From: Leptospira_A sp046736045
Lineage (GTDB): Bacteria > Spirochaetota > Leptospiria > Leptospirales > Leptospiraceae
Assembly (NCBI RefSeq): GCF_046736045.1
Contig: NZ_CP177134.1
Span: 3,038,001-3,102,000, forward strand
Direction of reading: 5' to 3'
Length of the DNA stretch: 64,000 bases
Made by a program: the position numbers and the translations under genes. Positions within the stretch are counted from its first letter, which is position 1, and every line of letters begins with the position of its first letter. The notes below the pieces were generated by a model, which had not been told where the DNA came from, did no database searches, and was given only the letters and a program-made list of their open reading frames with translations. Shown here piece after piece: positions 17,125 to 25,466 of the stretch.

Positions 17125-17523
17125 ATGACAGTAGCTATACAAGATAAGCCGGATACTAAAACAACCGAGACCAAAACGGAAAACAAAGAAAAACTTCGCA
17201 ATTATTCCCCGAATGTAAATGTTTTCGAGAATGCGGAGTCCCTTGTGTTTCATTTTGAAATGCCAGGTGTGGATGAATCTACAGTAGATATTGTTTTGGA
17301 AAAAGACAGTCTGATTGTGGAAGGTAAGTTCAAAGAAAATCTTTTTGAAAAAGGAAATGCGACTTATCTGGAATTCAAAGAAGGAAACTACTACCGCAAG
17401 TTTACTCTTGGTAAGCCGGTTGATTCCGAAAAAACAAAAGCCAAAATCAAAAACGGGTTTTTGGAACTGACTTTACCGAAGATTGAACCTAAAAAGAAAA
17501 AGGTAGAGATCGAACAAGGTTAA
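17125..17523 (+). CDS. Second Hsp20/alpha-crystallin small heat-shock protein
   Basis: 132 residues. The ATG at 17125 follows an AAGGAGAA ribosome binding site that overlaps the stop of the first Hsp20 gene. The alpha-crystallin domain has FHFEMPGVDESTVDIVLEKD, LIVEGKF and KNGFLELTLPK. The N-terminal region is short, charged and threonine-rich (KPDTKTTETKTENKEK), unlike that of its partner, and the tail is lysine-rich. A strong terminator follows, so this ends a two-gene operon. The pair may form mixed oligomers (inference). Confidence 0.94.
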   Translation: MTVAIQDKPDTKTTETKTENKEKLRNYSPNVNVFENAESLVFHFEMPGVDESTVDIVLEKDSLIVEGKFKENLFEKGNATYLEFKEGNYYRKFTLGKPVDSEKTKAKIKNGFLELTLPKIEPKKKKVEIEQG

Positions 17524-17553
17524 AAATCGTCATCCTAAGCGATGTGTGTGTTT

Positions 17554-17588
17554 GTCCTTAAGGTGGATAGCCTTAGGGGCTTTTTTTT
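17554..17588 (+). terminator. Rho-independent terminator of the Hsp20 operon
   Basis: GTCCTTAAGG (17554-17563) pairs with CCTTAGGGGC (17571-17580), ten base pairs with two G-U, a seven-base loop, and then eight T (17581-17588). It lies 30 bases after the stop of the second Hsp20 gene. Confidence 0.9.
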
Positions 17589-17601
17589 ATTTAAAATCGA
17601 A

Positions 17602-18687
17602 TTATTTCAAAATCTGAGAGAGTTCCCTAAGCAGTTGATCGTTCTCTTCCTTTGTTCCAATGGAAATGCGCACATAGTCTTTTGCGATTCCTTTGGAAAA
17701 GTAACGGACCAATATATTTTTCTCTTTGAGCCGGAGATAGATGGCTTCGGGAGAAATTCCATTTCCCGGTTTACAAAAAATAAAGTTAGTTGCGCTGGGA
17801 GGAATTTCAAAACCTAACTTGAAAAGCTCAGCCGTAAGTCTGGATCTTTCTTCCAAAACCTTGGTTCTGCAATTCTGAAAATACAGTTCATCTTCCCAGG
17901 CAGTGACAGCGATTTTTTGATCCAGGATTCCCACGTTATATGAATCTTTTAGTTTTCGAATCAAGTCGATGAGTTTCAATTCGCCTACGATAAATCCTAC
18001 ACGGAGACCTGCGAGAGAATAGGACTTGGAGAATGTTCTTGTGACAACCAGGTTCGGATGGTTTTTAATTTCTGAAATCAGACTCATTTCCGGGTCTGTA
18101 AAATCAATATAAGCTTCATCGGAAAGTACAACCCCGCGGAAACCGCGGATCAATTCCAATAATTTGTTTTTATCTTCCTGAATTCCGGTAGGAGCATTCG
18201 GATGCGCGAAACAAAGAAGTTTTCCCTGTTCTTTGGAAAGAGCTTCAAAATCAAAATGTAAGTCGGGGAGAAGGGGAATCATTTTATATTTTGCATCTAA
18301 CATCACTTCTTCGGTAAGTACCGGATAAAAGGAATAAGTCGGTTCCGGAGCAACTACCGTATCGCCCGGACCGAGCAGCGCATAAAATAAAAGACGGAGC
18401 GCTTCATCTGATCCGTTTGTCACTAAAATCTGATTTGGGTCCAGATCGTATCTTTTTGCGACCGCATTTTGCAATTCGCTGGAATGGTAATTGGGATATT
18501 TTCGTAAAACTCCCGACCGAATGACCTCGCTTACAACCTCACCAATCTTAGGTGAAGGTGGGTATGGATTTTCATTTGTATTGAGTTTGATTACCTTTTC
18601 CCCGAGACCGGGTTGTTCTCCGGGGACGTAAGGTTTGAAATCGACGACTTCTTTTCTGATATATTCGGATGGGTTTTTGTCTGCCAT
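17602..18687 (-). CDS. hisC: Histidinol-phosphate aminotransferase
   Basis: PLP-dependent class I/II aminotransferase that converts imidazole-acetol phosphate and glutamate to histidinol phosphate. 361 residues from the ATG at 18687 (MADKNPSEYIRKEV), which lies four bases after the leuA stop; the open frame continues upstream inside leuA, but that part is not conserved protein. Motifs: LNTNENPYPPSP near the N terminus, LSDEAYIDF, and TFSKSYSLAGLRVG, which holds the PLP-binding lysine. Last gene of the operon with the membrane protein and leuA; hisD lies elsewhere at 45031. Confidence 0.93.
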   Translation of the reverse strand: MADKNPSEYIRKEVVDFKPYVPGEQPGLGEKVIKLNTNENPYPPSPKIGEVVSEVIRSGVLRKYPNYHSSELQNAVAKRYDLDPNQILVTNGSDEALRLLFYALLGPGDTVVAPEPTYSFYPVLTEEVMLDAKYKMIPLLPDLHFDFEALSKEQGKLLCFAHPNAPTGIQEDKNKLLELIRGFRGVVLSDEAYIDFTDPEMSLISEIKNHPNLVVTRTFSKSYSLAGLRVGFIVGELKLIDLIRKLKDSYNVGILDQKIAVTAWEDELYFQNCRTKVLEERSRLTAELFKLGFEIPPSATNFIFCKPGNGISPEAIYLRLKEKNILVRYFSKGIAKDYVRISIGTKEENDQLLRELSQILK

Positions 18688-18691
18688 AATC

Positions 18692-20194
18692 TTAAAGCCG
18701 ATTGAGAGCGTTGATATATGCTTTCGCACATGCTTCGATGATATCTGTGGAATCACCTTTCCCAACCACACGTTTGTTTTCGTACTCAATGGTAACTGAT
18801 GCTTCTGCCATTGCATCCGTTCCTTCCGTAACAGGAGAGATCACCAAACGGGAGAGCAGCGGATAGATGCCTGTGATTTTATCAATCGCTTTGAATATAC
18901 TATCGACCGGGCCGTCTCCTTCCGAACTAGACTCTTTTTGGGATTTGTCTACAAGCAAAGTTAGTTTGGAAACGGGAGTTTTACCGGAACCGGTAGTTTG
19001 TTCGAAGGAAACCAATTCGAATTTTTCTTCCACACCTGTCTTTCTTGTTTCCGATTGAAAAAGAGAAATGATATCTTCATCAAAGATTTCTTTCTTTTTG
19101 TCGGCAACTTCCAAAAATCTTTGGTAGGCATTGTCCAGGTCTTCCGGTTTGGGATCGAATCCCAATCGGATGATTCTATCTTTGAATCCCGCTCTTCCCG
19201 AATGACGACCAAGCACCATTCGATTGGATTTTAGGCCGACGGATTCGGGAGTCATTATCTCATAGGTTTGTCTGTTTTTGATCACACCGTCTTGGTGGAT
19301 TCCCGACTCGTGTGCAAATGCATTCGTTCCCACAATCGCTTTGTTAGGTTGAACGACCATTCCTGTAATCGTTTTCACAAGATAGGACGCTCTTGTAATG
19401 AGAGTTCCGTCGATTTTTGTTTCCACTCCGAACTTGTCTTTTCGGGTACGGAGCGCCATCACAACTTCTTCCATGGCGGTATTGCCCGCGCGCTCTCCGA
19501 TTCCATTGACAGTACATTCGATCTGCCTTCCTCCGGCGAGTACGGTAGCAAGCGAATTGGCTACTGCAAGTCCCAGATCATTATGGCAATGTGCTGAAAA
19601 AATGACTTTGTCGGCACCCTTTACTTTGTTTTTTAAAAAAGAAAAAAGTTCTCCGTATTCCTGAGGTGTCGTATAACCGACAGTATCCGGGATATTGATG
19701 GTTGTGGCACCTTCTTCAATCACCGCTTCCACAAGCTCGCGAAGGAATTCCCATTCCGATCTTGTTGCGTCTTCGGGAGAAAACTCGACATCTTCTACAA
19801 ATCCGCGAGCCATTCTGACTGCATCTCGTGCCATCGCCAAAACTTCGCTAGGTGATTTGTCCAGTTTGTGTTTCATATGGATGGGAGAAGAAGCTATGAA
19901 TGTATGAATTCTTTTTTTTGCGGCCGGTTTCAAAGCGTCTCTTGCCGCTTCCAGATCGGGTTTTAGGGAGCGGGCCAGAGCACATATGATCGGACCTTCG
20001 ATTTCGCGGGAAATACGTTCTACCGCTTTGAATTGAACCGGGGAGGAAACGGGGAAACCTGCTTCGATGATATCCACTTTCATCTTTGCCAGATGTTGTG
20101 CGATTTCAACTTTTTCATCTTCGCTCATGGCGGCGCCAGGGCACTGTTCTCCGTCTCGGAGAGTGGTATCAAATATGCGAACGTAATCTTCCAT
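18692..20194 (-). CDS. leuA: 2-isopropylmalate synthase
   Basis: First step of leucine synthesis: acetyl-CoA plus 2-oxoisovalerate to 2-isopropylmalate. 500 residues from the ATG at 20194 (MEDYVRIFDTTLRDGEQ); a TTG at 20209 would add five residues. Motifs: DTTLRDGEQCPGAAM, the metal-binding HCHNDLGLAVANS, NGIGERAGN and AFAHESGIHQDG. The C-terminal LeuA regulatory dimer domain is present. Leptospira also use a related enzyme, citramalate synthase, for isoleucine; the DTTLRDGEQ start and full-length fit favour isopropylmalate synthase, but specificity cannot be proven from sequence alone. Confidence 0.9.
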   Translation of the reverse strand: MEDYVRIFDTTLRDGEQCPGAAMSEDEKVEIAQHLAKMKVDIIEAGFPVSSPVQFKAVERISREIEGPIICALARSLKPDLEAARDALKPAAKKRIHTFIASSPIHMKHKLDKSPSEVLAMARDAVRMARGFVEDVEFSPEDATRSEWEFLRELVEAVIEEGATTINIPDTVGYTTPQEYGELFSFLKNKVKGADKVIFSAHCHNDLGLAVANSLATVLAGGRQIECTVNGIGERAGNTAMEEVVMALRTRKDKFGVETKIDGTLITRASYLVKTITGMVVQPNKAIVGTNAFAHESGIHQDGVIKNRQTYEIMTPESVGLKSNRMVLGRHSGRAGFKDRIIRLGFDPKPEDLDNAYQRFLEVADKKKEIFDEDIISLFQSETRKTGVEEKFELVSFEQTTGSGKTPVSKLTLLVDKSQKESSSEGDGPVDSIFKAIDKITGIYPLLSRLVISPVTEGTDAMAEASVTIEYENKRVVGKGDSTDIIEACAKAYINALNRL

Positions 20195-20212
20195 CTCTTT
20201 CCAGAACAATAC

Positions 20213-21649
20213 CTAGAAGTCCTTTGTCAAGGAGTTAGGCACCCATTCAAGATAGGGTTCTTCCGTTTGTTCGGAAAGTGGAATCTCCAGGTTCCAAAAT
20301 GGATGGAAGAAAGCATTTGTGATCCAAAAGTAAGGGGTCTTTTTCTGGCTGATGGGATAGGATTTGATACTTCCTTCACTCCAGAATAGTAGAGGATTTC
20401 TTGTTTTATAATTGGTGAGAATGGTTCTGCCTTTTGCCACCTCGTTCAATTGTTCTACCAGAATCTTTTTTTCCTCCCGGAGAGAAAATCCAAACTCACT
20501 AAAGGTGGAATACGAGAATAGAAGCAGCAAAAGAACCAGCAGATAATTGGAAATCCCTGAATGGAGCGGTAAAAAAGAATAAGCGTGCAAGTTCTTTAAA
20601 TAAAGAACTATGCACAAACTGAAAAAAGTTAAAAACATCGGGAGAAAATAACGAATCGGGTAAGGGTGTTCGTAAACAAATCGGGCAATGATTCCTGTCG
20701 CAAGTAGAGAAAGTATGGTTTGCGAAATGAAAAAGATCCGATCGGACGTAATTCGTTTTCTTTTTGTTTGGCGGAAGTAATATAATGAAAAAACAAATAG
20801 TATTGTGATTAAAAATATACCCGTTCGATGGAAAAATAATTTTGAAAAATCGAAATAATAATTCAATAACAGAAATAAAATCCGTGTCGGAGGCAAACCT
20901 TCCGTTTTTCTTTGTAGAATGGAAAAAGAAGACTCTATCGGGAAAAAATCTTTCTGATCATAAATGATCCATTCCCCCGTAAAGACAATCAATGTAAAAA
21001 ATAAAATGGAATAGATCCGGTTTTCTTTTCTGTTTTTAAATAGAGTGCTTGCGAGAAAGGGGAATATTACAAAAACAAGAAGTAGGCGGTCAGAGCTATA
21101 GAATAGTATAAGCAAGATCAATAGCAGACTCAATGTTATCCAAACTCTTAATGTGAGTCTGTCGGGATCCGGATGTTTCGGCCAAAATCGAAAGAGTAGA
21201 TAGAAAGAAAATATATATCCTGTTATGTGGTGACCATTCGTATAAATCAGACCAAGTGGGTTTTGTTTGTTTGAATCAATCGAATACAGGGACAGAGTGA
21301 TCATAAAGAACAGAAGTAAAAAAATCTGAATACCTAGGTTTGATTTTTTTTTGCCAAATCGTTTGCGGAAAAAAGAATAAAGGATGAATAGATAAATCGG
21401 AAAAAGGATGGAGCCATAGAGACTGGGAACATATTCTCCCGGAAAAATAAGACTGAACGAATATACAAGGACACCGTCCGGAAAAAAATAAGAAGACGGA
21501 GGGAGATACCATGTTAGCGGCCTGGAATGGATGATATCCCCGGCAAATAAAGGAAGGTATAGATTGTCCGCATGATAAACGTATGGAAAATAGAGGGATT
21601 CACATATCAGAAAGGAAAATAAAAATCCGACCAAAAGTAAAATTCCCAT
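20213..21649 (-). CDS. Polytopic membrane protein, possibly GT-C glycosyltransferase-like
   Basis: Unrecognised; 478 residues with about ten hydrophobic segments. The first extracytoplasmic loop has YHADNLYLPLFAGD, an acidic loop like those of GT-C type lipid-linked glycosyltransferases, and the C-terminal part is a soluble, aromatic-rich domain. That relation is a guess. It ends 18 bases before the leuA start, so it heads the leuA-hisC operon, although no metabolic link is obvious. Confidence 0.7.
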   Translation of the reverse strand: MGILLLVGFLFSFLICESLYFPYVYHADNLYLPLFAGDIIHSRPLTWYLPPSSYFFPDGVLVYSFSLIFPGEYVPSLYGSILFPIYLFILYSFFRKRFGKKKSNLGIQIFLLLFFMITLSLYSIDSNKQNPLGLIYTNGHHITGYIFSFYLLFRFWPKHPDPDRLTLRVWITLSLLLILLILFYSSDRLLLVFVIFPFLASTLFKNRKENRIYSILFFTLIVFTGEWIIYDQKDFFPIESSFSILQRKTEGLPPTRILFLLLNYYFDFSKLFFHRTGIFLITILFVFSLYYFRQTKRKRITSDRIFFISQTILSLLATGIIARFVYEHPYPIRYFLPMFLTFFSLCIVLYLKNLHAYSFLPLHSGISNYLLVLLLLLFSYSTFSEFGFSLREEKKILVEQLNEVAKGRTILTNYKTRNPLLFWSEGSIKSYPISQKKTPYFWITNAFFHPFWNLEIPLSEQTEEPYLEWVPNSLTKDF

Positions 21650-21802
21650 CTCGGAATAAGATTCGATTCCATGTATTTTCGGAAAAGAATTAAACTAAAA
21701 CCAGGCTGATTGCTTTTTTCCCCGCCGAATATTTTTTTCATATTTCCATTTTGATTTCGCTTTCGTAGAAAGAATCTGGGACTTTGCAATAAGAAGGTTT
21801 TA

Positions 21803-22156
21803 ATGGTTTCATTTTATTCGGTCAATCTTTTCGGGGGAGATGATACCAGACTTGCCTCGGCATTTTATAAACGCCTGTTTGGCTGGAAACAAGGAGTCGA
21901 ATCGGAAGGGCACTCGGAATTGTTTACGGAGGAGGGATTCCGAATCGTATTTTCCAAAAAAAAACCGGGATGCAATGTTGATCCGGGTACGATCACCTTG
22001 GAAGGAAACGAAATCATCAAACAATCGTTATTTGAGTTGAAAAAAGAGGAGTATGAGACGGAAGACCAATCTTTATCCGGAAAAAGTCAAAATTACATTG
22101 CTTATTTGGATCCTTGGGGAAATAGAATTTGGATCTATTGGAAACAAGCTATATAA
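21803..22156 (+). CDS. VOC (glyoxalase/bleomycin resistance) superfamily protein
   Basis: 117 residues. The pattern SAFYKRLFGWK at the N terminus and YLDPWGNRIWIYW at the C terminus matches one VOC-fold module. The usual metal-binding residues are not clear, so whether it is an enzyme or a binding protein is unknown. It stands alone: divergent from the membrane-protein gene across 153 bases in which I see no further gene or structured RNA, and convergent with the glycerophosphodiesterase gene. Confidence 0.8.
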   Translation: MVSFYSVNLFGGDDTRLASAFYKRLFGWKQGVESEGHSELFTEEGFRIVFSKKKPGCNVDPGTITLEGNEIIKQSLFELKKEEYETEDQSLSGKSQNYIAYLDPWGNRIWIYWKQAI

Positions 22157-22219
22157 GCAAATCTTCGGGTTTATAAACTAAAGATCCCGATCTATCATAA
22201 ATGTTATTTTGAAAAACGA

Positions 22220-22990
22220 TTAGTTTTTTGATTCTAAAAATGATTTCAAAAGATCGGGTCTGTCAGTAATGATCCCTGCCACTCCCGCATCAATAGACCG
22301 CACCCAATCCTTTTCTTCGTTTACAGTATAGGGAATCACGATTAGATTTTTTTCGTTCAATTGATCCACCCATTCCCGACGAACAGAGCTATGGTGGGGT
22401 AGAATCAGATCCGGTTCGGAAAGATTCCAAAGAGATTCGTCCCATTCTTTTTCCAAAAGTTGGCCTCTGAGCAAATTCGGATCTTTTAATTTTACTTTTT
22501 CTAAAAGATGGGAATCGAAAGAAGAAACAAAAACTCTGTTCCTGATTTTCAGATTTCGTATGAGTGGAACAAGTGCTTCTGCCAAAAGAATTCTTTCCCT
22601 TTCCAATCCTTCCGACTTGACTTCTATATCAAATACGGTATCCGTCGGCATTTTTTCGATTAATTCTTGTAATGTGGGGATCTTTTCTCCCGCAAATTCT
22701 TTTGAAAAAAAAGATCCGGCATCGTATTTTTGAATCTCTCTTAAATCCAAATCGGAAACTTTTCCTTTTCCCGTAGTCGTTCTGTCGATGGTTTCATCAT
22801 GGATGACGACGAGTTCTCCTGAGCCGCATAACATTGTATCCAGTTCGAAATATTTGGTAAACGGATAGGATTTACGAAAGGATACCAGAGTATTTTCGGG
22901 GAATAATCCCCTAGCTCCCCTGTGACCCATATTGACAATGGAATCGCCTAGGAGCGCCTTCAGTTCTTCTTTTCTGGGTTTATAATTCAT
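22220..22990 (-). CDS. Glycerophosphodiester phosphodiesterase
   Basis: GDPD-family enzyme, hydrolysing glycerophosphodiesters to glycerol 3-phosphate and an alcohol. 256 residues from the ATG at 22990, seven bases after the upstream gene; an in-frame ATG at 23059 would overlap that gene by 62 bases. Motifs: GHRGARGLFPENTL near residues 21-34, ELDTMLCGSGELVVIHDETIDR in two pieces (ELD and HDE carry the metal and catalytic residues), and VFDIEVKSE. No signal peptide is visible with this start, so it is probably cytoplasmic. Follows the queuosine precursor transporter gene on the same strand. Confidence 0.9.
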   Translation of the reverse strand: MNYKPRKEELKALLGDSIVNMGHRGARGLFPENTLVSFRKSYPFTKYFELDTMLCGSGELVVIHDETIDRTTTGKGKVSDLDLREIQKYDAGSFFSKEFAGEKIPTLQELIEKMPTDTVFDIEVKSEGLERERILLAEALVPLIRNLKIRNRVFVSSFDSHLLEKVKLKDPNLLRGQLLEKEWDESLWNLSEPDLILPHHSSVRREWVDQLNEKNLIVIPYTVNEEKDWVRSIDAGVAGIITDRPDLLKSFLESKN

Positions 22991-22997
22991 AAAAAAA

Positions 22998-23708
22998 TTA
23001 AGCAGCTTGGATCGTATTTTCCGTGCCGGGTTCTTCCATTGCCGCACGAGTAAGTTCATTTTTTAAATTTTCTCCCAGGTAACGGTCAATGTACATATGC
23101 ACCAGATAGAGTAAGGGGGTGATCAGAATGGCAACACCTAACTTGTATAAGAAATTTGTGTTGGAAATGGAAACCAATTTTGATACTGCGTGGTATTTTC
23201 CGAGAGCAATGAAAATTACAACATAGGAATCGATCAATTGTGATAAAACAGTGGAACCCGTGGCGCGTAACCAAATATGTTTTCCTTTTGTTTTTTTCCT
23301 GAGAAAATGAAATACCTGTATGTCAATAAATTGCCCGATGAGATAGGCCACAACGGAGCCTATGATCACTAAACCTGAGTTGGCAAAGACCGTATTGAAT
23401 GCGGAATCACTGATCGGAGAATCGGGATTGGCCGGAATCTGCATGTCAACTACGATTAACACATATGCCAAACTGATCATTACCATTCCGATGATGGTAG
23501 TTGTTCTCACTACTTTTCTTCCGAAGTATTCATTGAGCAAATCAGTGATGAGAAATGTAACCGGAAACGGAATCACTCCCATCGTCATCGTAAATCCGAA
23601 TGCGGTAAATAATTTACTTCCTGTTAATTCCGCCATAAGCAGAAAGGTGAGAAAAAGACTTAGTAATAACACATATAGTGCAACCGGCTTATTGCTTAAA
23701 TAGGGCAT
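22998..23708 (-). CDS. Queuosine precursor transporter (YhhQ/VUT family)
   Basis: Membrane protein of the VUT/YhhQ family that imports queuosine precursors (preQ0/preQ1) for tRNA modification. 236 residues, about six hydrophobic segments. Motifs include FLITDLLNEYFGRKVVR, AYLIGQFIDIQVFHFLR and LRATGSTVLSQLIDSYVV, all typical of the family. No preQ1 riboswitch is visible upstream; instead there is a short AT-rich palindrome at 23733-23746. The gene seven bases downstream is the glycerophosphodiesterase. Confidence 0.92.
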   Translation of the reverse strand: MPYLSNKPVALYVLLLSLFLTFLLMAELTGSKLFTAFGFTMTMGVIPFPVTFLITDLLNEYFGRKVVRTTTIIGMVMISLAYVLIVVDMQIPANPDSPISDSAFNTVFANSGLVIIGSVVAYLIGQFIDIQVFHFLRKKTKGKHIWLRATGSTVLSQLIDSYVVIFIALGKYHAVSKLVSISNTNFLYKLGVAILITPLLYLVHMYIDRYLGENLKNELTRAAMEEPGTENTIQAA

Positions 23709-23732
23709 AGATCATTTCCTCTAATTCCAACG

Positions 23733-23746
23733 GTAAATAAATTTAC
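23733..23746. promoter_or_regulatory. 14-bp palindrome upstream of the queuosine transporter gene
   Basis: GTAAAT-AA-ATTTAC, a perfect palindrome, 25 bases before the minus-strand start. It could be an operator; no known factor is recognised. Confidence 0.25.
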
Positions 23747-23781
23747 GCTAGAAGGGGGAGACTCCTTTCCAAATATGGATA

Positions 23782-23794
23782 CAATCAATGATTG
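23782..23794. promoter_or_regulatory. 13-bp palindrome in the same divergent gap
   Basis: CAATCA-A-TGATTG, perfect around one base, about 70 bases before the GH18-like gene start. The gap of 155 bases between the two divergent genes holds no other feature I can support. Confidence 0.25.
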
Positions 23795-23863
23795 AACTAC
23801 CAATCAGATTTTATACTCTACTCTTTTTTTTAAACACACGATACAATAAGTAAGAATAAATCC

Positions 23864-25462
23864 ATGTCCGAAAAGCAACCTGAACCAAATTCCGAACCAA
23901 AATCAAAACTGACCTCTTTTTCCCCGAAAGCGAAATATACATTTTTATTTGCATCTTGGGTATTTTTATCCGCATTCTCCTTTTATTTAGGAATGAATTT
24001 GATGGCGAAAGAAGGTGGAATTTCCCTTTCTTTGAAAAACCAATCCCCTTCCGAATCATCGGAAAAACTCGCTCAGTCGAATGTTGAATCGGAAAATAAA
24101 GAAAACGAATCTACTGAAGCGAATCCTTTGGAAACGAAAGAAGATAAACCGACTTCAGTTTTAGATGAGATCACAAAAGACGAAATCATCCCTGCCGATT
24201 TTTCTGCAGACGAAAATGTATCTTTTCGTGCTTCGGCATGGTCTACGGATTGGAGTGCCATGCGTAAGACGGTGCATCTTTATAACGAGATCCATCCTTT
24301 CATTTATACGATGCGCGGAGGGCTTTCCAATAACGGAGAGTTGATTTCTTCCTGGTCACAAACTTCAAGAAAAGAGCGTGTTGCCGAACTTCGCGCACTC
24401 AATCCGAAAGTAAAAATCATTCCTACCATATTCCGTTGGGAAAACCCAAAGGAAAAAATTCAGGAAAATATAGGAATGGGTGGAAGAACGGACATCCGCG
24501 ACAAACACATCCAAATCATAGTGAATGAGATTGTAACCTACGGTTACGATGGAATCGACATCGATTATGAAGGAATGAGTTGCGATAAAAAAGAAAAGTT
24601 TGAAGAATTTTTTGTGTTACTTGCACGGGAAGTTCACAAAAAAGGAAAATTACTTTCCGTTGCTGTTCATCCTAAAACTCCTTCCGACAAAAAAAAGGAT
24701 CTCAATTGCCGAGGACTTTCCAAACCGATTCAATTGGACTTCCGTGAAAATTGGAGAGGACCGACGACTCATGATTATGCGTTCCTTGCAAAACATGCGG
24801 ACAGAGTCAAAATCATGGCTTACGAGCTTCACCCTAGAAAATATCATAACCCGGGTCCCGGACCGCAAGCTCCGAATGTTTGGTTGAAAGACATCATTAC
24901 TTACGCTAAAAAAAGAGTTCCTACTTCCAAACTTTATATGGCGATTCCTACTTACGGTTATGATTGGGCATTGAATTGCAAATCTTCCGCAAAAGCGATC
25001 TACCATTCGGATGCGCAAAGAATCCGAAGTGGTGCTCATAAAAAACACCAACCTACGGATATCAATCAAATCCTGACTGCTGAAAACAAAATGGGGTCAT
25101 GGCGCAACTTATCCAAGTTTGCCGACATTCATAAAAACCGCGCCTATGAAGATCCTTCTCTTTGGTATACAAGCGGCGGCTGTGACAGAGTTGCATTCTA
25201 TATGAACCGAAAGGCGTTCGAAGAGAAGATGACATTGTTACGCAAATACGATTTGGGCGGTTTTTCTTTCTGGCAATTGGTAACGGACAATGATCCTGAA
25301 ATCAACGAATACTTGAGTTTGCTCGTTCAAGGCAAATTACCTGCCGTAGAAAAAATCTCTGATAAAGAATTGGATGATTCTTCAAAAAAAGAATTGGAAG
25401 AAAAACAAATCAAACTAACAAAGATTAAAGAAAAGACTCTTAAAAAAACAGTCGTGAATTAA
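23864..25462 (+). CDS. Membrane-anchored GH18-like glycosidase
   Basis: 532 residues. One membrane segment at about 24-47 anchors the protein with a short cytoplasmic N terminus; a serine- and glutamate-rich linker follows to about 115, then a glycoside hydrolase family 18 barrel to about 495. The catalytic signature DxxDxDxE is intact as D229, D232, D234 and E236 (DGIDIDYE). The C-terminal tail is lysine-rich and charged. GH18 members cut chitin, peptidoglycan or related N-acetylglucosamine polymers; the YaaH/spore-cortex-like branch fits best, so a cell-wall substrate is plausible but unproven. Followed after four bases by the Sua5 gene. Confidence 0.85.
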   Translation: MSEKQPEPNSEPKSKLTSFSPKAKYTFLFASWVFLSAFSFYLGMNLMAKEGGISLSLKNQSPSESSEKLAQSNVESENKENESTEANPLETKEDKPTSVLDEITKDEIIPADFSADENVSFRASAWSTDWSAMRKTVHLYNEIHPFIYTMRGGLSNNGELISSWSQTSRKERVAELRALNPKVKIIPTIFRWENPKEKIQENIGMGGRTDIRDKHIQIIVNEIVTYGYDGIDIDYEGMSCDKKEKFEEFFVLLAREVHKKGKLLSVAVHPKTPSDKKKDLNCRGLSKPIQLDFRENWRGPTTHDYAFLAKHADRVKIMAYELHPRKYHNPGPGPQAPNVWLKDIITYAKKRVPTSKLYMAIPTYGYDWALNCKSSAKAIYHSDAQRIRSGAHKKHQPTDINQILTAENKMGSWRNLSKFADIHKNRAYEDPSLWYTSGGCDRVAFYMNRKAFEEKMTLLRKYDLGGFSFWQLVTDNDPEINEYLSLLVQGKLPAVEKISDKELDDSSKKELEEKQIKLTKIKEKTLKKTVVN

Positions 25463-25466
25463 AATC

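Noticed and set aside
21607..21789. A 60-codon frame upstream of the GT-C-like membrane gene
   Set aside because: It overlaps that gene's start, shows no signal or domain, and is no longer than chance would give.
22157..22219. Terminator between the VOC and glycerophosphodiesterase genes (TCGGG/CCCGA)
   Set aside because: A five-base stem around a 17-base loop with no good T-run.
23709..23863. preQ1 riboswitch upstream of the queuosine transporter gene
   Set aside because: No stem-loop with the conserved A-rich tail was found; only short palindromes are there.
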